Of a stretch of 64,000 nucleotides of DNA, positions 11,642 through 25,350 are shown in pieces. Within the stretch, counting starts at the first letter, position 1. Every line of letters begins with the position of its first letter. Location of the stretch: positions 36,880,976-36,944,975 of the forward strand of contig CM055097.1 in the NCBI GenBank assembly GCA_029204225.1, given 5' to 3'. Made by a program: the position numbers and the translations under genes. The notes beneath the pieces are model-generated. The model saw only the letters and a program-made list of their open reading frames with translations, did not search any database and was not told where the DNA came from. This DNA comes from Diphasiastrum complanatum (Eukaryota; Streptophyta; Lycopodiopsida; Lycopodiales; Lycopodiaceae).

Positions 11642-11674
11642 CTAAATCTATGCTAAAACTAGTTGAAGAGGGAG

Positions 11675-12324
11675 TGTGAAAAATTTTCAACTAGTTTGAT
11701 TGTTTATTTGGCAATTTTGAGGCCAAGATGAAATATCAACTTAGAGATAGGTTCAAATTTGTCAATAACAGCCTAAATAGTGCTTGTACTATTTCTGGCA
11801 AGTAGATAAATGGATGAGGTTGGATTTGTACCCATTCTAATTGGCTAGATTTCACACATTGCATCTAGACAAGAATTTCTAGGTTATTTGATGAAGTACC
11901 AAGAAGTTACCATTGAGGGCAAGTTTAGGGAAAGTGTACAAATGACGTTTTGGAAGTTATAAATAGTTGTATTTGTGTGGAGAAATGATGATCTAATTTT
12001 TTTTCTTTGTGAAAAATTCATCTCTTTTGTTTTTATGTCCATCTCTTTCATATTTCTCAAGTTATCTTGATTTCTAGTGTGTAGAATGTCAATTTTGTGA
12101 TTGATCTTGATTCCACACGTGAAGGATAGTAGGCTGTTGCTGTTGTACGGACAAGGAAAGTATATTATTGTACTTTTATGCTTATGATCAGATCTTAGTG
12201 ATTTATGCCATTCTAGCATGCTAAAATTGATGATTTCTATCTTGTAGCTAAATCTAGATGTGCATTCAAATTTGGTCAAGATCTTAGAGATCCATTAAGT
12301 ATGTTTTGGATCTGATTTTTTACA
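11675..12324 (+). repeat. 3' LTR of the truncated copia
   Basis: It follows the polypurine tract GAAGAGGGAG and starts TGTGAAAAATTTTC. The order of motifs (TTAGAGATAGGTTCA, 'tataaatag', 'cacacgtg', 'tgtacggaca', 'gcttatgatcagat', ending TTTTTTACA) matches the 653-bp LTRs of the young element, but with many substitutions, so this copy is much older. Confidence 0.75.
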
Positions 12325-14795
12325 TGGAATCTCAAACCTTTCCTATTTGGGAATGTAGTTTGGATCCTAGGTATGGTAGAGTTAACTTGAAGATGTAAGC
12401 CAAAAATTTCAAGACTAGTCTAGATGTAGAATAGGATCTTATAGTAGACTTGAGATCTTAATTACAACATAGAATTGGGATCACCAACCTTACAAAATTT
12501 TTATTCAAATGTGAAAGAACACTAGCATAAAGGGAGAATCTGGAACTCTATTGATTGAGATAAAAAAAAAAAAAAAAAAGCCAAAAATATAAATTGCTCT
12601 ATCCATGGATGGATTTTAAGATCTCATGCTTTTCTATTATAAGTCGATTGTCATGTTTCATAGATGGAAGGTAATGAAGCCAAGTAGGCACAATACAGTT
12701 GGCAAAGCTAGGTCTCCAACTCATACGTCTGGCAAATCTCTTGAGTGTTTTTGCCTTGGGATCACATAAAAAATTGGGATCTCTCATTTGAATGTTGATT
12801 TTTCTTTGGAGACTAACTATTTGAGGTTTTCATTTTGGCTGGAACTAGAAGGGTATGCGAGAAAACACATGACAAATGGACAAAATTAGACTTATCACTT
12901 ATGAGTCTAGAAAACAATTTCAGTGATTTAAATTTTTGGGAACTCAAAAAATGGGGATTCCACACCTTCATAGAAATAATTTTGTTATAATAGCTGATCT
13001 AGATTTTTTGACTTGCTCAATGCAAGATCATCATCCCCAAGGATGCTACAACCAAGAAAAAAATATGGATACATGATTTATTATTTCTAGGAGCTACTTT
13101 AATATTTTTCTTTCAGGCCCTGAGAATGTGAGTTACTAAGATTGTCTAAGCTCATCGTCGAGCAAGATGGAACATGAGTGTCCAAAAAACTTACATCGAG
13201 TCATGTGAACTTGGACAATGATTAATGAATATGAAAAACATATTTGAGAATCTACATTTATTAATTCCTTAGTACCTAGAAAACTAAGAAAAAGTTTGTT
13301 TCGATAGATTTGCTAACTCAATTAATACAAAATGACAAACTTGGATTTTATGCATTTTTTGAGATTTGGCATGAATCTAGATTTTGAAAGTTTATTCTTG
13401 AACATTTTGGATAGTTGATTTCACATACAATAGGTTTCAAACTACAATTGTGCTGTAAATCTCAATTTTAGAGGTGCATGGAAGATTCATGCATGAATCC
13501 TGCACACAAGCTCTAGACTTCCATAATTTTTTTCATCTACAAATAATCTAACACAAGTATTTAGAGAAATTGCTTATTGCATAGAGTGCGATTCACAAAT
13601 TTTTCACACACATTTGGAATCCAAAAAATCAAATTGAGTTAAAGCATACATAGATTTTCTACATGCATATCAAAAAAGATTATTAGTAGTATCATCTCAC
13701 CCTATCTATTTACTGGAATAGAGCCACTCTTTCTAGGAGCTTTGAGTTTATTTATTTAGTTGACTTTGTTTTTATCTATCTCATAAATTTAGATATTTCT
13801 TCTCTTGTTAAAATTCTCTTTCTCATGATTAGTTCCTCAAGTGTTATAATTTGTTTTGGATCTTATCTTTTCATCTCATCTGAAATAAAAATTTAGTCAT
13901 GAGTCTGTTAGATGTTAATTTCATTTGTTGCTCTACTTCTTCCACTTATATATTCTCACCTCAGTAGTTGGGGTGTTTGCTTGCTCCTACATATGCTTTG
14001 GTTGTCACAACCTAAACTAATCATGATAATAATCTATTAGAGGCATATGTACCTCTTTTCCTATCATCACTTGTCAATATACATTGGTTGATAGAGTAGA
14101 AAATTAGCTCCAAATACTTAAATCAATAAAATATTAAACTTTTGATGTCCAAGCATATTCACCTTTTGGTCCATTTAACCTCATTGGATAGTTGCCTTTT
14201 TGAATTTTTGTTTATGAATAGATGGCATGTCTGTGGTGGACATATTTTTGAGCCATCTAGAGGTTATTTAAGTAAAAGAGTATGTTCGATGAAATATAAG
14301 GTCCTCATCGTTTTTGCACTACGTGTCTTCGAAAGACCAATTGGGGGAGTTCATATGATGGTGAATTTTGAATGGGAAGAACATAGGTTTGTGCTTTGTG
14401 ATTAGAAAAAAAAGGAGCCTGAACAATTTTGACATAACCGAATTGAAATGTTTTAGTTTAAATATATCATTTCTAGTTCACTTGAGCATTTAAGGTGCCC
14501 ATATTCTTAGTAGGTATGATTTTCTATTGGCACATATGTGTGGGCTGTCAAGAGAAATTTGGACCAACTCTCCATATAAGCATGTTATTTTTAAGGTGTT
14601 TTCTAAATATTGGTACTAGGCATTTTGGCACATAAACTATGATTTGTTAGTTTCATCCATTTTCTTTGAAGTGCATTTGTATTCTACTTGAGTCCCTATG
14701 TTATCTTCATACTTGACATCTTACTTTTGGGTACGTAGTAAGTTTTTTTAAAATCTAAAATACAAATCCACTCTACAATATTTAAAAAAAAATAC
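12325..14795. other. Intergenic, nothing recognisable
   Basis: AT-rich with a poly-A run near 12563-12580. The longest open frame (14142-14405) shows no family resemblance. No LTR edge, tRNA-like box or tandem repeat was identified. Confidence 0.35.
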
Positions 14796-14900
14796 TTTTC
14801 TTAAATAGGCCTTTGGCTTGAGTATTTGCAATGTGTGGGTAGGGTAACGAAATTAGGTGGACAAGCCCAATCCTAGCACCCTACACCACCATAGCATATA
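14796..14900 (-). repeat. SINE-like tRNA-derived repeat, copy 1
   Basis: The + strand reads TTAAATAGGCCTTTGGCTTG, then a 'gggtagggtaacgaaatt' block, 'ggacaagcccaatcctagcacc' and 'acaccaccatag'. Three other copies lie at 40.3 and 43.2 kb. In minus orientation the family has a G/T-rich head resembling an A box, a B-box-like 'gtttgattccc' and an A/T-rich tail, the layout of a tRNA-derived SINE. In this copy the B-box region is degraded. Confidence 0.5.
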
Positions 14901-16940
14901 TGGTTCAAAGCATACAAGAAATTTGTCAAAATGAATTTCACATAATCATTTTCCACTTATATTCTTTGACAAGAACCAGTCGAGCAAAATGTTTTATGAT
15001 CAACATGTTTCTTGTTGTGTTATTTCTTACACAAGCATCATTATCCTTATCATCTATATAGTATAAAACTATTTTAGAGAGAGAATGTGTGTTTGCCGTA
15101 AAAAAATGTCACGCTTTTGCTGGCAAAAATGTCACCCATTTGCAAAAGAAAAAGCTAAATAGGTTTTAAAATAATGGTAAAAATCATTGTAATTAGCATC
15201 ATCTACCATTTTCCATGTGTCCTTTTTTATTTATAGACTGTCTATTTACTTATTTTTTAGAAATCTCGTTTAAATCAATTTTTTTACTGTATCTGGGTCA
15301 TTTATTCATGCCTAACATCGAGCTAGAGCTAACATCATGCTTTTTAAAATGGTATAGTGGGCAACGAGTCAGGTTGGCATTTAGTCTATTTCCTTGTTTA
15401 ACTCTAATTCTTTTATCTGGAATCAACTATTCTTTGTTGTACAACCATCAACCAATGGCTAGTAGTCATAGGTAATCACAAGAACTTATTCAAGCTTATC
15501 ATTATAAGCAACAAATGATAAATAAGATGTTAGAACATGTGTGTTTCTCAACAAACGAAAAATGGCTTAAGAGATCATTTGTGACAAATAAACCTTGCAT
15601 TCAAGAACATACATGTCAAGGTAATGGAGATAAAAAATAATTATAAAAGGACAAATATGGTAGAGCACAGCTACGTGCTACTAGACTATATCCTTTATAT
15701 CTTTTTTTGAAAAGCCCAACTAGGCTACCAAGAAATGGAAATAATAATCCAAAAGATCAGTAATGAAATGATTTCATGAGTCATGGGGCACTCTTAAACC
15801 AAAGTAAGGAATGCAACTGAGTTTTTTTTTTTTGTAGATGGAGCAAAAGTATGGATACAAGTAAAAAAAATATTATGTATACAAGTGGTAACAAAGGGAC
15901 AATATCATGCCAAAATTACATCAAGACATTAAGATATGTGTACAAACCTTGTGATGATTACACTATCATCTATATTGATAACATGGCATCTATTTTACCT
16001 ACTAGGATGAAGTTTAGAAGTAATGTCCGAAGTGTGGTCATTCTTGTGATGGATCATCATTTGAAGTAATGAGGCTTTGTTTAACATGTTTTTGCAAAAG
16101 TGTGCAATATGCTTTGTATAGCAAAATAGAAGTGACCACATGTTGCATGGGGGGCCCAAATGAGGACTTTTTGATGTGATTTGTGAACCATAGGTGATTG
16201 ATGTATGCTTAACATGTCAAACTTTCAAGAGATTAGATTATATTTTTGAAACTTTCATATCATTAATTTGATGTTATGACCTACCATGGACCCCCATTAG
16301 CATTCAAAATATTAGACATCAATATCCACCAACACATATTGAGATTGTTTTTATTGGTAAAAGGTATTTGAAGGACAAAATGTACTAATCTAAACCCACT
16401 TTTAGAATTCATTATGTCCCACATATAGCAATGTACATGACATAGCCTCAAGGTAACTTGACATGCTATCAAGTTTTTTTTTTAACTTTCTAGTGGTCCA
16501 TGGTGACTTGCGGGCCACTTGAATCCAACCAATAAGAAACTCTAAGACTTCAACAAGACTTCTTTTTTTTTGTGAGAATTGATGATGAATAATATTCATG
16601 TACAAGGAATCACCCAAGTTTGTTGAGTTATTGTTATTTTGATGCCATATTCAAATGTGGAGAAAAGAAAACTAAACTTGTGGTGTTATTGATATTATGA
16701 TAATGTGACACTTCACCATTGTGTTTAAGAATTTTGGACATGATTATGGCCTATGATTATGAATTGCTTGATGTTTTAGACTTGAAAGAGTCAAAATTTT
16801 GAGGATATTTGGTAGGTGAATGCTATTCCACTGAAAATTGTTACGAAAAGATGCTCTGAGAGTTAGAAAATTAGTAGCCATGTGAAACTTTTGAACACTT
16901 TGAGCAAATCGTAAGTGTCCAAATCCAAACAATTTTGTAA
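14901..16940. other. Intergenic, nothing firmly recognisable
   Basis: AT-rich sequence with short frames only. A frame at 15851-16069 has a faintly copia-like flavour but no diagnostic motif, so I do not assign it. Poly-T runs occur near 15824 and 16474. Confidence 0.3.
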
Positions 16941-17189
16941 GTATGAAGCTTGTTGGTGCAAAGTAACTAAGGGATAAACTAATAATTAACCACGCATCAA
17001 AATCTTGCTTACAAATACACAAACTATTTATAGAAGATTGAAAACTTTATTTAAGTACATGATCAATTGTTGGGGAAGGGGTTGACTTGATCCCAAACTT
17101 GTCTCCCCAATTAAAAGAAATACAACAAAAACTAAAAGGATCAAATTGAACTAACGAGATTCAGACAATTGCTTAGAACATTCGCATAG

Positions 17190-17400
17190 CTTAGAAGAAT
17201 ATCTGCATAGGTGTCGTAAACAACCATGAAGAGTGCAAATAATTAGGCATATGTGACAGTCGTACAAACTTCAACAGATATTCTATGTTAATCAATGCAA
17301 CAAAAGTATCAAATACAGAGAGAAAAGATTGATTGAAACAGCATTCGACAATGACTAATGCATGTAAAGAGCTAATCAACTTATCGTCCAATGATTTTAT
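17190..17400. repeat. Dispersed repeat shared with 47480-47620
   Basis: The stretch GCATAGGTGTCGTAAACAAC followed by 'catgaagagtgcaa', 'gatattctatgtta' and 'acagagagaaaag...gaaacagcatt' matches, with about 70 percent identity by eye, the sequence at 47475-47610 (GTGTAGGTGTCTTAGACAAC and following). It is probably an LTR or element fragment of the family whose primer sites lie at 47304 and 47345. Confidence 0.4.
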
Positions 17401-17417
17401 AAATTAATGTGAAACTG

Positions 17418-18100
<683 letters not shown>

Positions 18101-18900
18101 AGCATTGTCAATCAAACAAACTATCACAAAAATTAAAAGAAATAGTACACCACACCCCAGCAAACTCTGAGAACTGTATACTCAAATTGAAAAAAGAAAA
18201 AAGTACATATAGTTTAAGTACTAAATTTTAGAGGGTACTGTTGCACAGAAATTCGGTCTATGTTACAGGACAACAGTCTCAACTCATTGACTTTAGTATC
18301 ATTGATGTGGCACTCAACACTGTAGCAAGTATCAAAAAATTTAAAAAAAACTACTATTCATGATAAAATAGAATATCAACTAAAAAAGATCAAAAATATA
18401 TTGGGCTTACTATTCTAACACTCTCCCTTAAGCCCTTGTTTATTTTACTTACGTTGAGTTTTTCTTTGAAAAGATTCAAACTTATCAACGCTTAAAGCTT
18501 TTGTAAAAATTTCAGCTAGCTAGTCTTCAATTCTGCAATGGATCACATCAATATCTCTAGATAGAAGCTTTTTTTCTAATGAAATGATATTTAATTTACA
18601 TGTGCCTAGAGCATGCATGAAACACTGGGTTCCTAGCTAGCTATATAGCACTCTAGCCATCACTCTGTCAGATACCAATGTCTTCCAACATTCATTGTAG
18701 CAATATTGACTCTTCTGTTGCAATTCTCTACCTCCATAGTAGATAGAGCAAATCGATCCTTGGTTATTACCAAAATGAAAAAGATAACATGTGGTGGATC
18801 TCCTGTCATCAATGCTACCTGCCCAATCACCATCCACAAAACCTTCCAACTTTGGTAAACTAGATTGCTTTTCATATATCAGGTATAAGTAGTTGTACAA
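18101..18900 (-). mobile_element. Decayed copia: RNase H fragment, polypurine tract and LTR
   Basis: On the minus strand a frame at 18900-18637 carries LEGFVDGDWAGSIDDRRST, the conserved start of the copia RNase H (usual form G-Y-x-D-x-D-W-A-G). Downstream, near 18430-18421, the minus strand reads AAGGGAGAG directly followed by TGTTAGAATAGTAAGCCC at 18420, a polypurine tract and LTR start. The LTR end was not located; it may extend to about 18100. The element is incomplete. Confidence 0.65.
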
Positions 18901-19739
18901 GATTACATTGGCTTTATCTTAAAAAATCAAAAAATTTACTAATAATTCCTCACCACGTTATTTATCATGTATCTTCTACATTGAAGGTGGTGGAAGACAC
19001 GGTTTCTATTAATATCATTGACATTGATTTGTATCTTGTGTTCAGGAGCAATAAGCCAAGTTAAAAATCTTCTCTGATACTACATAGGAACCTTCGCTGA
19101 CCCTACGAGAGCTGTATTATAGTTTTTCCATCTCTAGTTAGAAGGGCAAAGGTTAGTGTCCATGGAATATTTGCGATGAACATTAGTTCTACATAATTAT
19201 CCATTTTTTTTCATCAGAACCCTCGCCAACCTTAAATATAGATACCATTTCTTAATATGAATCTTCGCCAGTTTGTCTAGACCTGAATTATGCTATTTTT
19301 TACCTCTAGTAAATTCGACAAATGTTAGTTCCCATAAAAAGAGGCCAGTAAAGGTTTTCTAGTGATTCTGAAAAAATTCAAGTAAAAAAGAACTCTCACC
19401 AGCCTAGCCAAGTTGTTTATTCTCGAGAACCAATAACCTTTGCCCCCAACCCTCACCTAACATTTTTACATCATTTTGGATTTTCTAACAACTTGGTGAC
19501 AGTTAATGATATTTAGAAGACAGATTTATTACAGTTTTAATTTTTTAAGACTTGTTGAAGTTTAGAAGCTTCACAGACACATTGTCATCAACAACCCTCG
19601 TAAGCAAGGCACTTCACACGTCCCCATCACTTGCTCAATCCTACACAGGTCATATCGCAGCACTAGGGTCAGCGCTGCCCCGTAGTTTCCTATGCTAGTG
19701 CATCATCGAGGATAATCCAGACCCCACCCGTCGGGGACC
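18901..19739. other. Intergenic, nothing recognisable
   Basis: Several short words such as 'accctcgcca' and 'aaccttcgct' recur between 19080 and 19450 (near 19090, 19212, 19264, 19395 and 19451), giving a weakly repetitive character. No coding domain was found. Confidence 0.3.
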
Positions 19740-20104
19740 AAAGTACAATTGAATTACCGATCCAATCATATTTCTTAAGATCTATACAGAAGCTTGTAAA
19801 ATCTGTGGTGAAGAGAGCCATGCTAGATTGGTATTTCAATCAAACTCTAGAAGAATTGATCATGCGCTTCTAGCAAACAAAAAAAAATTTGGAAGATTCG
19901 TTCATGTTACTCAGTAAGATCAAGATGGGCAAGAAAGAGATGGTCTGAGATTACATTGAATGCATCCAACATCTCTAATCATAATATAATCCAATGATGA
20001 CCACTGATCATGCCATGATCATGTGGTTTTTAGCTGGATTACCAAAATAATTATGGATTTCATGAAGGACTCAAATGAAATGGACAAGATGGTAAAGGGC
20101 ATTC
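19740..20104 (+). pseudogene. Possible gypsy-type gag remnant
   Basis: Read with frame breaks, the + strand gives DYIECIQHL and MIMWFLAGLPK, which resemble the V-x-D-Y-x-x-x-F and Q-x-F-x-x-G-L-P stretch of plant retrotransposon Gag proteins. Multiple stops are present. The fragment ends at the LTR-like edge at 20105. The call is weak. Confidence 0.3.
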
Positions 20105-20306
20105 TGTTATGGCCATATTCAATCCAAATATGGTAAACCGGCCCTCCAGTGTTTGAGATTATTGGTCACGCCGAGATTTCATTCCATGTCGAGGCCTATT
20201 GTGACTAATGACCTTGAGAGGACCCAGACGCTCTAATTGAGACATATGGGTATTGCATGTACATGTGACAAATATAGGCAGGAGGACTGCATGAAGAGAT
20301 GTATTG
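20105..20306 (+). repeat. Gypsy-family LTR fragment (inverted relative to the 27423 copy)
   Basis: It starts TGTTATGGCCATATTC and shares, in order, GTAAACCGGCCCTCCA, 'attggtca', 'catgtc.aggcct', 'accttgagaggaccca' and 'tataggcaggaggact' with the minus strand of 27423-27215. The two copies point towards each other. Homology stops at about 20306, where copia RNase H sequence in the opposite orientation begins. Confidence 0.7.
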
Positions 20307-20930
20307 GAAATTGGACTCCAATAGTATCGAAGGATCACTTGCCCTGAGAAAACTTTCTCTTGAATGAAATGATACTGGATTTCTATGTGCTTGGATTTGC
20401 CATGAAATCTGGGATTCAGTGATAATGAAATACAGCTCAAGTTGTCACACAGAATGGTGGTAGCATTGAGCTGAGTGTGATGTAAGTCGTGAAGTAATAA
20501 CCTGATCCATACAGCTTCTTTTGAAGCTTGACATGTTGTGATGTACTCTGCCTCTGTCAAAGAGAGCACAACTGATTTCTTCTTCCTTGAGTTCCACAAA
20601 ATTGGTCTCCCTGCCAGATAGAAACAGAACTCGAAGGTAAATTTTCTGGTAGAGACTGTTCCTCCCCAATCTGAGTCGGAGTAGCCTCGCAAGATGAGTG
20701 GGTTGATAGCATTTCCATCATAACACAAAATGTGATCTAATCTTCCCTAAATATATCTCTAGGATTAGACATGAATTGACTTAACATGCTAACAGTGTAT
20801 GCTAAATCTGGTCTAGTACACAACATTGCATACATTAAAGATCCTATTAGTGAATGATAAGGGTACTTCGCTATGTCGAGTACTTCACTATCAGAATCAT
20901 TTGAGCTCTCTGGGATACAATCACTAATGA
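20306..20930 (-). pseudogene. Copia RT end and RNase H fragment
   Basis: The minus-strand frame from 20728 carries LRGYSDSDWGGTVSTRK, VVLSLTEAEYITTC, EAVWIRLLLHDL, CDNLSCISLSLNPRFHGKSK, all RNase H landmarks. Upstream (20730-20930, broken by stops) the RT end reads SLIGSLMYA and CTRPDLAYTV. After the KHIEIQYHF block the frame runs into the inverted LTR fragment at 20306, so the C-terminus is foreign. Confidence 0.8.
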
Positions 20931-23900
20931 GCTGAGTCTATTCCTTAACTAAGGAATACTCTATCCCAAGAATACTGTATATCCAATGCACACAATTTTA
21001 ACTGATGACCCAAATGATTCACTAATCATGCGTCTAACAAGCAATACAATTCAAAACCATCAGCTCCCGGTGAATCCACATCACACTGATCATTTTACCA
21101 ATTAACTTCATCCTAGAGTAGTCAACTACTAAAGTTAATTGCCAATGATTCAGAAATCTCAATGTCTGGGTGCAGCTTTTAATTATACATGTATAACACC
21201 ACATTTAGATCCTTATCCAAATCATTTATTAGTTAACTCATAAATCTTCCCTAGAAAGATTTGTTAATTCTGCAAGTATCTGTCAAAACAATACTTGATT
21301 ATATGCTTATGTTCACCGACTAGGTTAAGTGCACCAGATAACCTTAGTAACTAGGATTACACAGTAGATTCATACAAGATTAATCGTGCACATATGAGAA
21401 TAATCTCACTATGACCCGGTACATAAACACATTCTTATCTGGAAAATTCCTCCAGAATCCACATATGTTACTGACATATCTCACTGAGATCTTGTAACTC
21501 AGCTACAAAATATTTTCTATTTCTCATGAGTAATTAACATATCTGGGAAATCTTTGAGACGAATCAAATTCACTCTCAGCAGTTTTCCAATCCCACTTAC
21601 CTCTAATTACATAAATTCTCCCACAAATTAACCCCTTTTGGATCCTAGTACTTAAACTAAGATTAGGTTGATCCAATATAGAACTCTCAAACTTTAAATT
21701 CTGATCAAACTTACTTCTATTCCAATCAAAATGGAATTTGTAACCTTTGACCTTTTACCGTACTACTTATAGATAATTATTCAAATTCCAAATATGTTCT
21801 AGTTCCAGATTGTCCACACAATCCCTAGAGAATTTCTCTTATTGGAAAAGTTCCAATTAGGTATCTTACTCTGAATCTATCCGAAATTTCTTTCAGATCC
21901 AATCTCATTTCTATACCCTAGTTGGTTCTCTTTCGAAAGCTATGCAACCAAAAGATTCCCAAATAGAATTTTATTCCACCACTTCACCCCTCCTTTTAAG
22001 GAAATTATAAATTTTCATAAAAGTTAACTGAAAAGATGATATATGAAAATATCTAAATCCTAGAAAAATCAGTAAAAATTGCTTCCACTAAAAAATTCAC
22101 TTCATTACAAACATGACTTCTCCTATAAATCTTTTCAATCTGAATGATATCGAAAATCACTATTCCATCGAAATCCATTTATGCAACAGAGAAATTCTAT
22201 GATTTAAGAAATTGAAACATTTAAACCTTAGAATTTATCTGAATTCCAAGTCTATTCACACAAGTAGTAATTTATATGACATAACAATCTTTCAGAAGAA
22301 TAACTTCATGCTAGAAAGAATTCATATAAATCAGTCTAATATCCTATATTCAAGAAATTATTAAGAAGTAAAGGATTAATTAAGAAAGTGAGAAATAGAT
22401 TTGAGAGCCTCTGATTTTGTAAATAATGAGGTACCACATTGGGATCTAGATTAAACCTCAAAATTTTCCAAAATACCCCACATTTGATCGAATGGTTTTC
22501 CTTCTTTCTCATATCGCGACTAGGTACTAAAACACACCATTGATCATCAGATCTTTACAGTCCTAGAATTTTCTTTCCAAAATCATTGATGTCCCATACC
22601 ATCAGCTTTTCCTTCCTGAAAACCCTTAACCGCCTTATCTGATATTCTAGAGATCCACTGATCATCTAGCTGTCCTACAATCACTATAGGAAATTATCTC
22701 TTGTTTCCAAAACATTGGAGAATTCCATTTATTTGGATGACTGACATGCCTATCAGATGGATACCCAAAATCCACATCTGATTATGTGACTTAGACAGAA
22801 TAATTAATATGGTTCAATATTACATCCTGATCCTTTCTGTTTAAAAATAGACTTCAAACCCTACAGATGCATCAAATCTAGGGACAAGCTTCTATCAACT
22901 AACAGACCAATGTAATCCACTTATCATATTCCACTTCTAACTTCACAATTGACATCCAAAACTGCGGATAACTCAATGGTGACAAAGATATCAGTTATGA
23001 ATTCAACTGAATGAATTCTAACCAGGAAATTAATAACCAATATTAAGCAATTATTTACAAGGATTACCAAAATTCTAACTGCGAAATATATTTTCCGATC
23101 ACACTTACTACTTCTGATGTCCACTCTTCTTCTCTCGTTAGAATTTTCAGTTCTCTGAATATCTATTTAAGCTAAGGTACCAAGAAGACGTAATGACATT
23201 AGTAAATGTTTCAAAAAACTAATTACCGTAGGAAAAAAAAAATCCAAAACAATTTCATTTCTATCCTGTACCTGGGCCGAATATAATTCACCATAAGATT
23301 TTACTGGAAATGAAATCAGTTATGCAATTCTTATTATTACAAATTTTCCAATAAAATTGGACTGTTTTTTCTTTTTATTGACTAGTTTGGCATTACTCCA
23401 TTAATATTGACAAAACCTATCCAAACATAGAATATGAAATTACATGAACGAAAATCCACCAATAAGATTTCAATAATTCTTGAACCGTATCCTGTTAGAT
23501 TTACTGATTAGATAAAGAATACAATTACCACTCATCCAATCTGGTCATTTCATATTGTTTGACGATTTTAATTCATATCTAACGAGTATCTTGCACAAAC
23601 GTTCACTTGACTGATTTCTAGCGATCAACATCGATTAGAAAACTTACCAGACAAGTAATTGATTTTCAATTTTTACAAAATTGAAATTCAACAAAAAAAA
23701 AATTCAAATTTTAATTTTCAATCTGGGAGTTCCCAACTCCAAAGTTAAAAAATGACAGCATAGTAAAAAACTGTTGGCAATTCATTGCGGTTCCTTCTGT
23801 CAATTTTAACTTATCTATCACCGAAAAATAATTTAGACTTAGTGAAAACACTGTGATCAATTTTTAACTGATAAACTCAGTTTAATCAATTCACTAATCT

Positions 23901-24990
23901 AAACTGATTCCATAGATAACGAAAAAATGACCGAAATTTTGATTTTTCTCGAAAAACTCTAAATTTGCTTTATTTTACGTAATTCAAAAATTCTGACAAA
24001 AATACTGTTAGTACAAAAGGCAATCGAAGTCGAAAAAATCGAAACACTGTCCGATTCCTAATGTTATTATTCCAATGTCAAACTAGCATGCAAAGCACAC
24101 TACATCAGTCATAAACGTCATTACGGAATTTTTTACGTAAACTTCAGTTTTACGGAATTTGTCAGCCATTAACACTGATTTGTGACCCAACTGTAAAAGC
24201 ACATGCGTATGACCACTCAAATCGATTGTAAATCCCTCATGCATGTCAGAATCACTCTGAAAATTAGCATGCAATTAATCCATGCAAACATAGTACTACA
24301 AATTAGGGAAATGACTGGCATGCAATCGGAACAATTCCAAATTTTGCCAATTTTACTCACAAAACTGCAAAACTTCAGATGATCATAACTTTGGCTACAG
24401 GACACCAAATTGGGTGTTGTAAAGCTTAGTACAAAGAGAGACCAAGTGAACAAGATGCTTGCCATGTCATCTGCCACCTGGGCTTCACATGTGCGAGATC
24501 AGAGCTGCCAAAAAACTGTAGTAGGGCGCACTTTTTGTAGACCAAAAATTCAAAAAACGTGCAAACACCTCCCCAAGCTCAAAATTGATGTTGCCAACAG
24601 TCTTAAACAGCCTATTAGACTTTCATGAAGCATTCATACTGATCCTAAGATGCAGTATAGGCTGAGAACGAAGATTTCTTGATTTGTAGAGGTCAAAATA
24701 GCTTCAAACTTGATGGAGATAGTGCATAAGCCACCGGCCATCAATTCACAGGTCTGATAGATTGCTGGGAAGGTAAAAGGAATGCTAATCATGCTATAAT
24801 TAATTCCAAAATGATCTCCTTATGGATTTGGAGAGATCCATCCCCCAAAAATCACCAAAAATGGTTATTTTTTGAACTTTTTTGACTTCCTACAAGTTCA
24901 ATTGCTGGATTTCTTGGTTCTAACTTCAGGGAAAGCTTCAAAAGACTTTGGTTCACCTCTTTACAAGCCCTACATGGTGTTTTACAGCCA
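20931..24990. other. Long AT-rich stretch without coding signal
   Basis: About 4 kb with no open frame resembling a gene and many short AT-rich words. Lying between retroelement pieces and left of the LTR edge at 25350, it may be the non-coding interior of a degenerate LTR element, but I found no primer site or domain to prove it. Confidence 0.3.
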
Positions 24991-25350
24991 CCTACTATCC
25001 AACTTTATGAATAAAAAACAAGCAAAAATGATGATTTTTGGCTATTTTAAGCATCCTGGGCACATAGCCATGCATAGCCCTAAGTTCCCTATACATAGAT
25101 TCACCTAGAATAGAGTCCTATGCATGGACCAGCTATTCATAGAATTGCTATTGATAACTCTACACATGCATACACTGTCTCATACCTTGTCTAAACTCCA
25201 TTTAGTGTGTTCTAGGCCTCACAAGGATATTAGTTACTTTCGGGTCACATCCAGTATGACGTGGCATAACTAATAGCTTGATTTACTGGAGTACCGTGTA
25301 TCCAAGACTAGGAGTATACTGAATCCTATGTACTGGTCATGGACATAACA
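24991..25350 (-). repeat. Gypsy-family LTR, outer edge
   Basis: On the minus strand the sequence starts at 25350 with TGTTATGTCCATGACC and then follows the pattern of the LTR at 32548: a 'ggtactc.agt' block, 'attagttatgccacgtcat', 'ctaatatccttgtgaggcct', and a TATA-like TATGTATAGGG about 260 bases in. The left end is not defined. No polypurine tract adjoins the edge, so this is either a 5' LTR or a solo LTR. Confidence 0.6.

Larger units (their letters stand above)
9640..12324 (+). mobile_element. 5'-truncated Ty1/copia element with 3' LTR, same family as the 47.7-53.6 kb element
   Basis: Homology to the intact minus-strand copia begins near 9640, after the integrase core, and runs through the post-integrase linker, reverse transcriptase and RNase H to a 3' LTR at 11675-12324 (TGTGAAAAATTT to TTTTACA, about 650 bp). 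Shared stretches include VDEARQKEEWIQAMDLE and GDGAISWMSKKQATISLSS. Gag, protease and most of integrase are missing. Breaks: frame changes near 9800 and 10020, loss of the RT active-site segment with foreign sequence at about 10441-10530, and an insertion at about 11201-11641. The element cannot be autonomous. Confidence 0.85.

Noticed and set aside
15851-16069. Possible copia RT fragment
   Set aside because: The frame lacks any of the usual RT or RNase H blocks; similarity is impressionistic only.
20931-24990. Attempt to find a full element between the copia fragment at 20306-20930 and the LTR edge at 25350
   Set aside because: The two belong to different superfamilies (copia RNase H versus a gypsy-type LTR), and no primer site or internal coding region was found.
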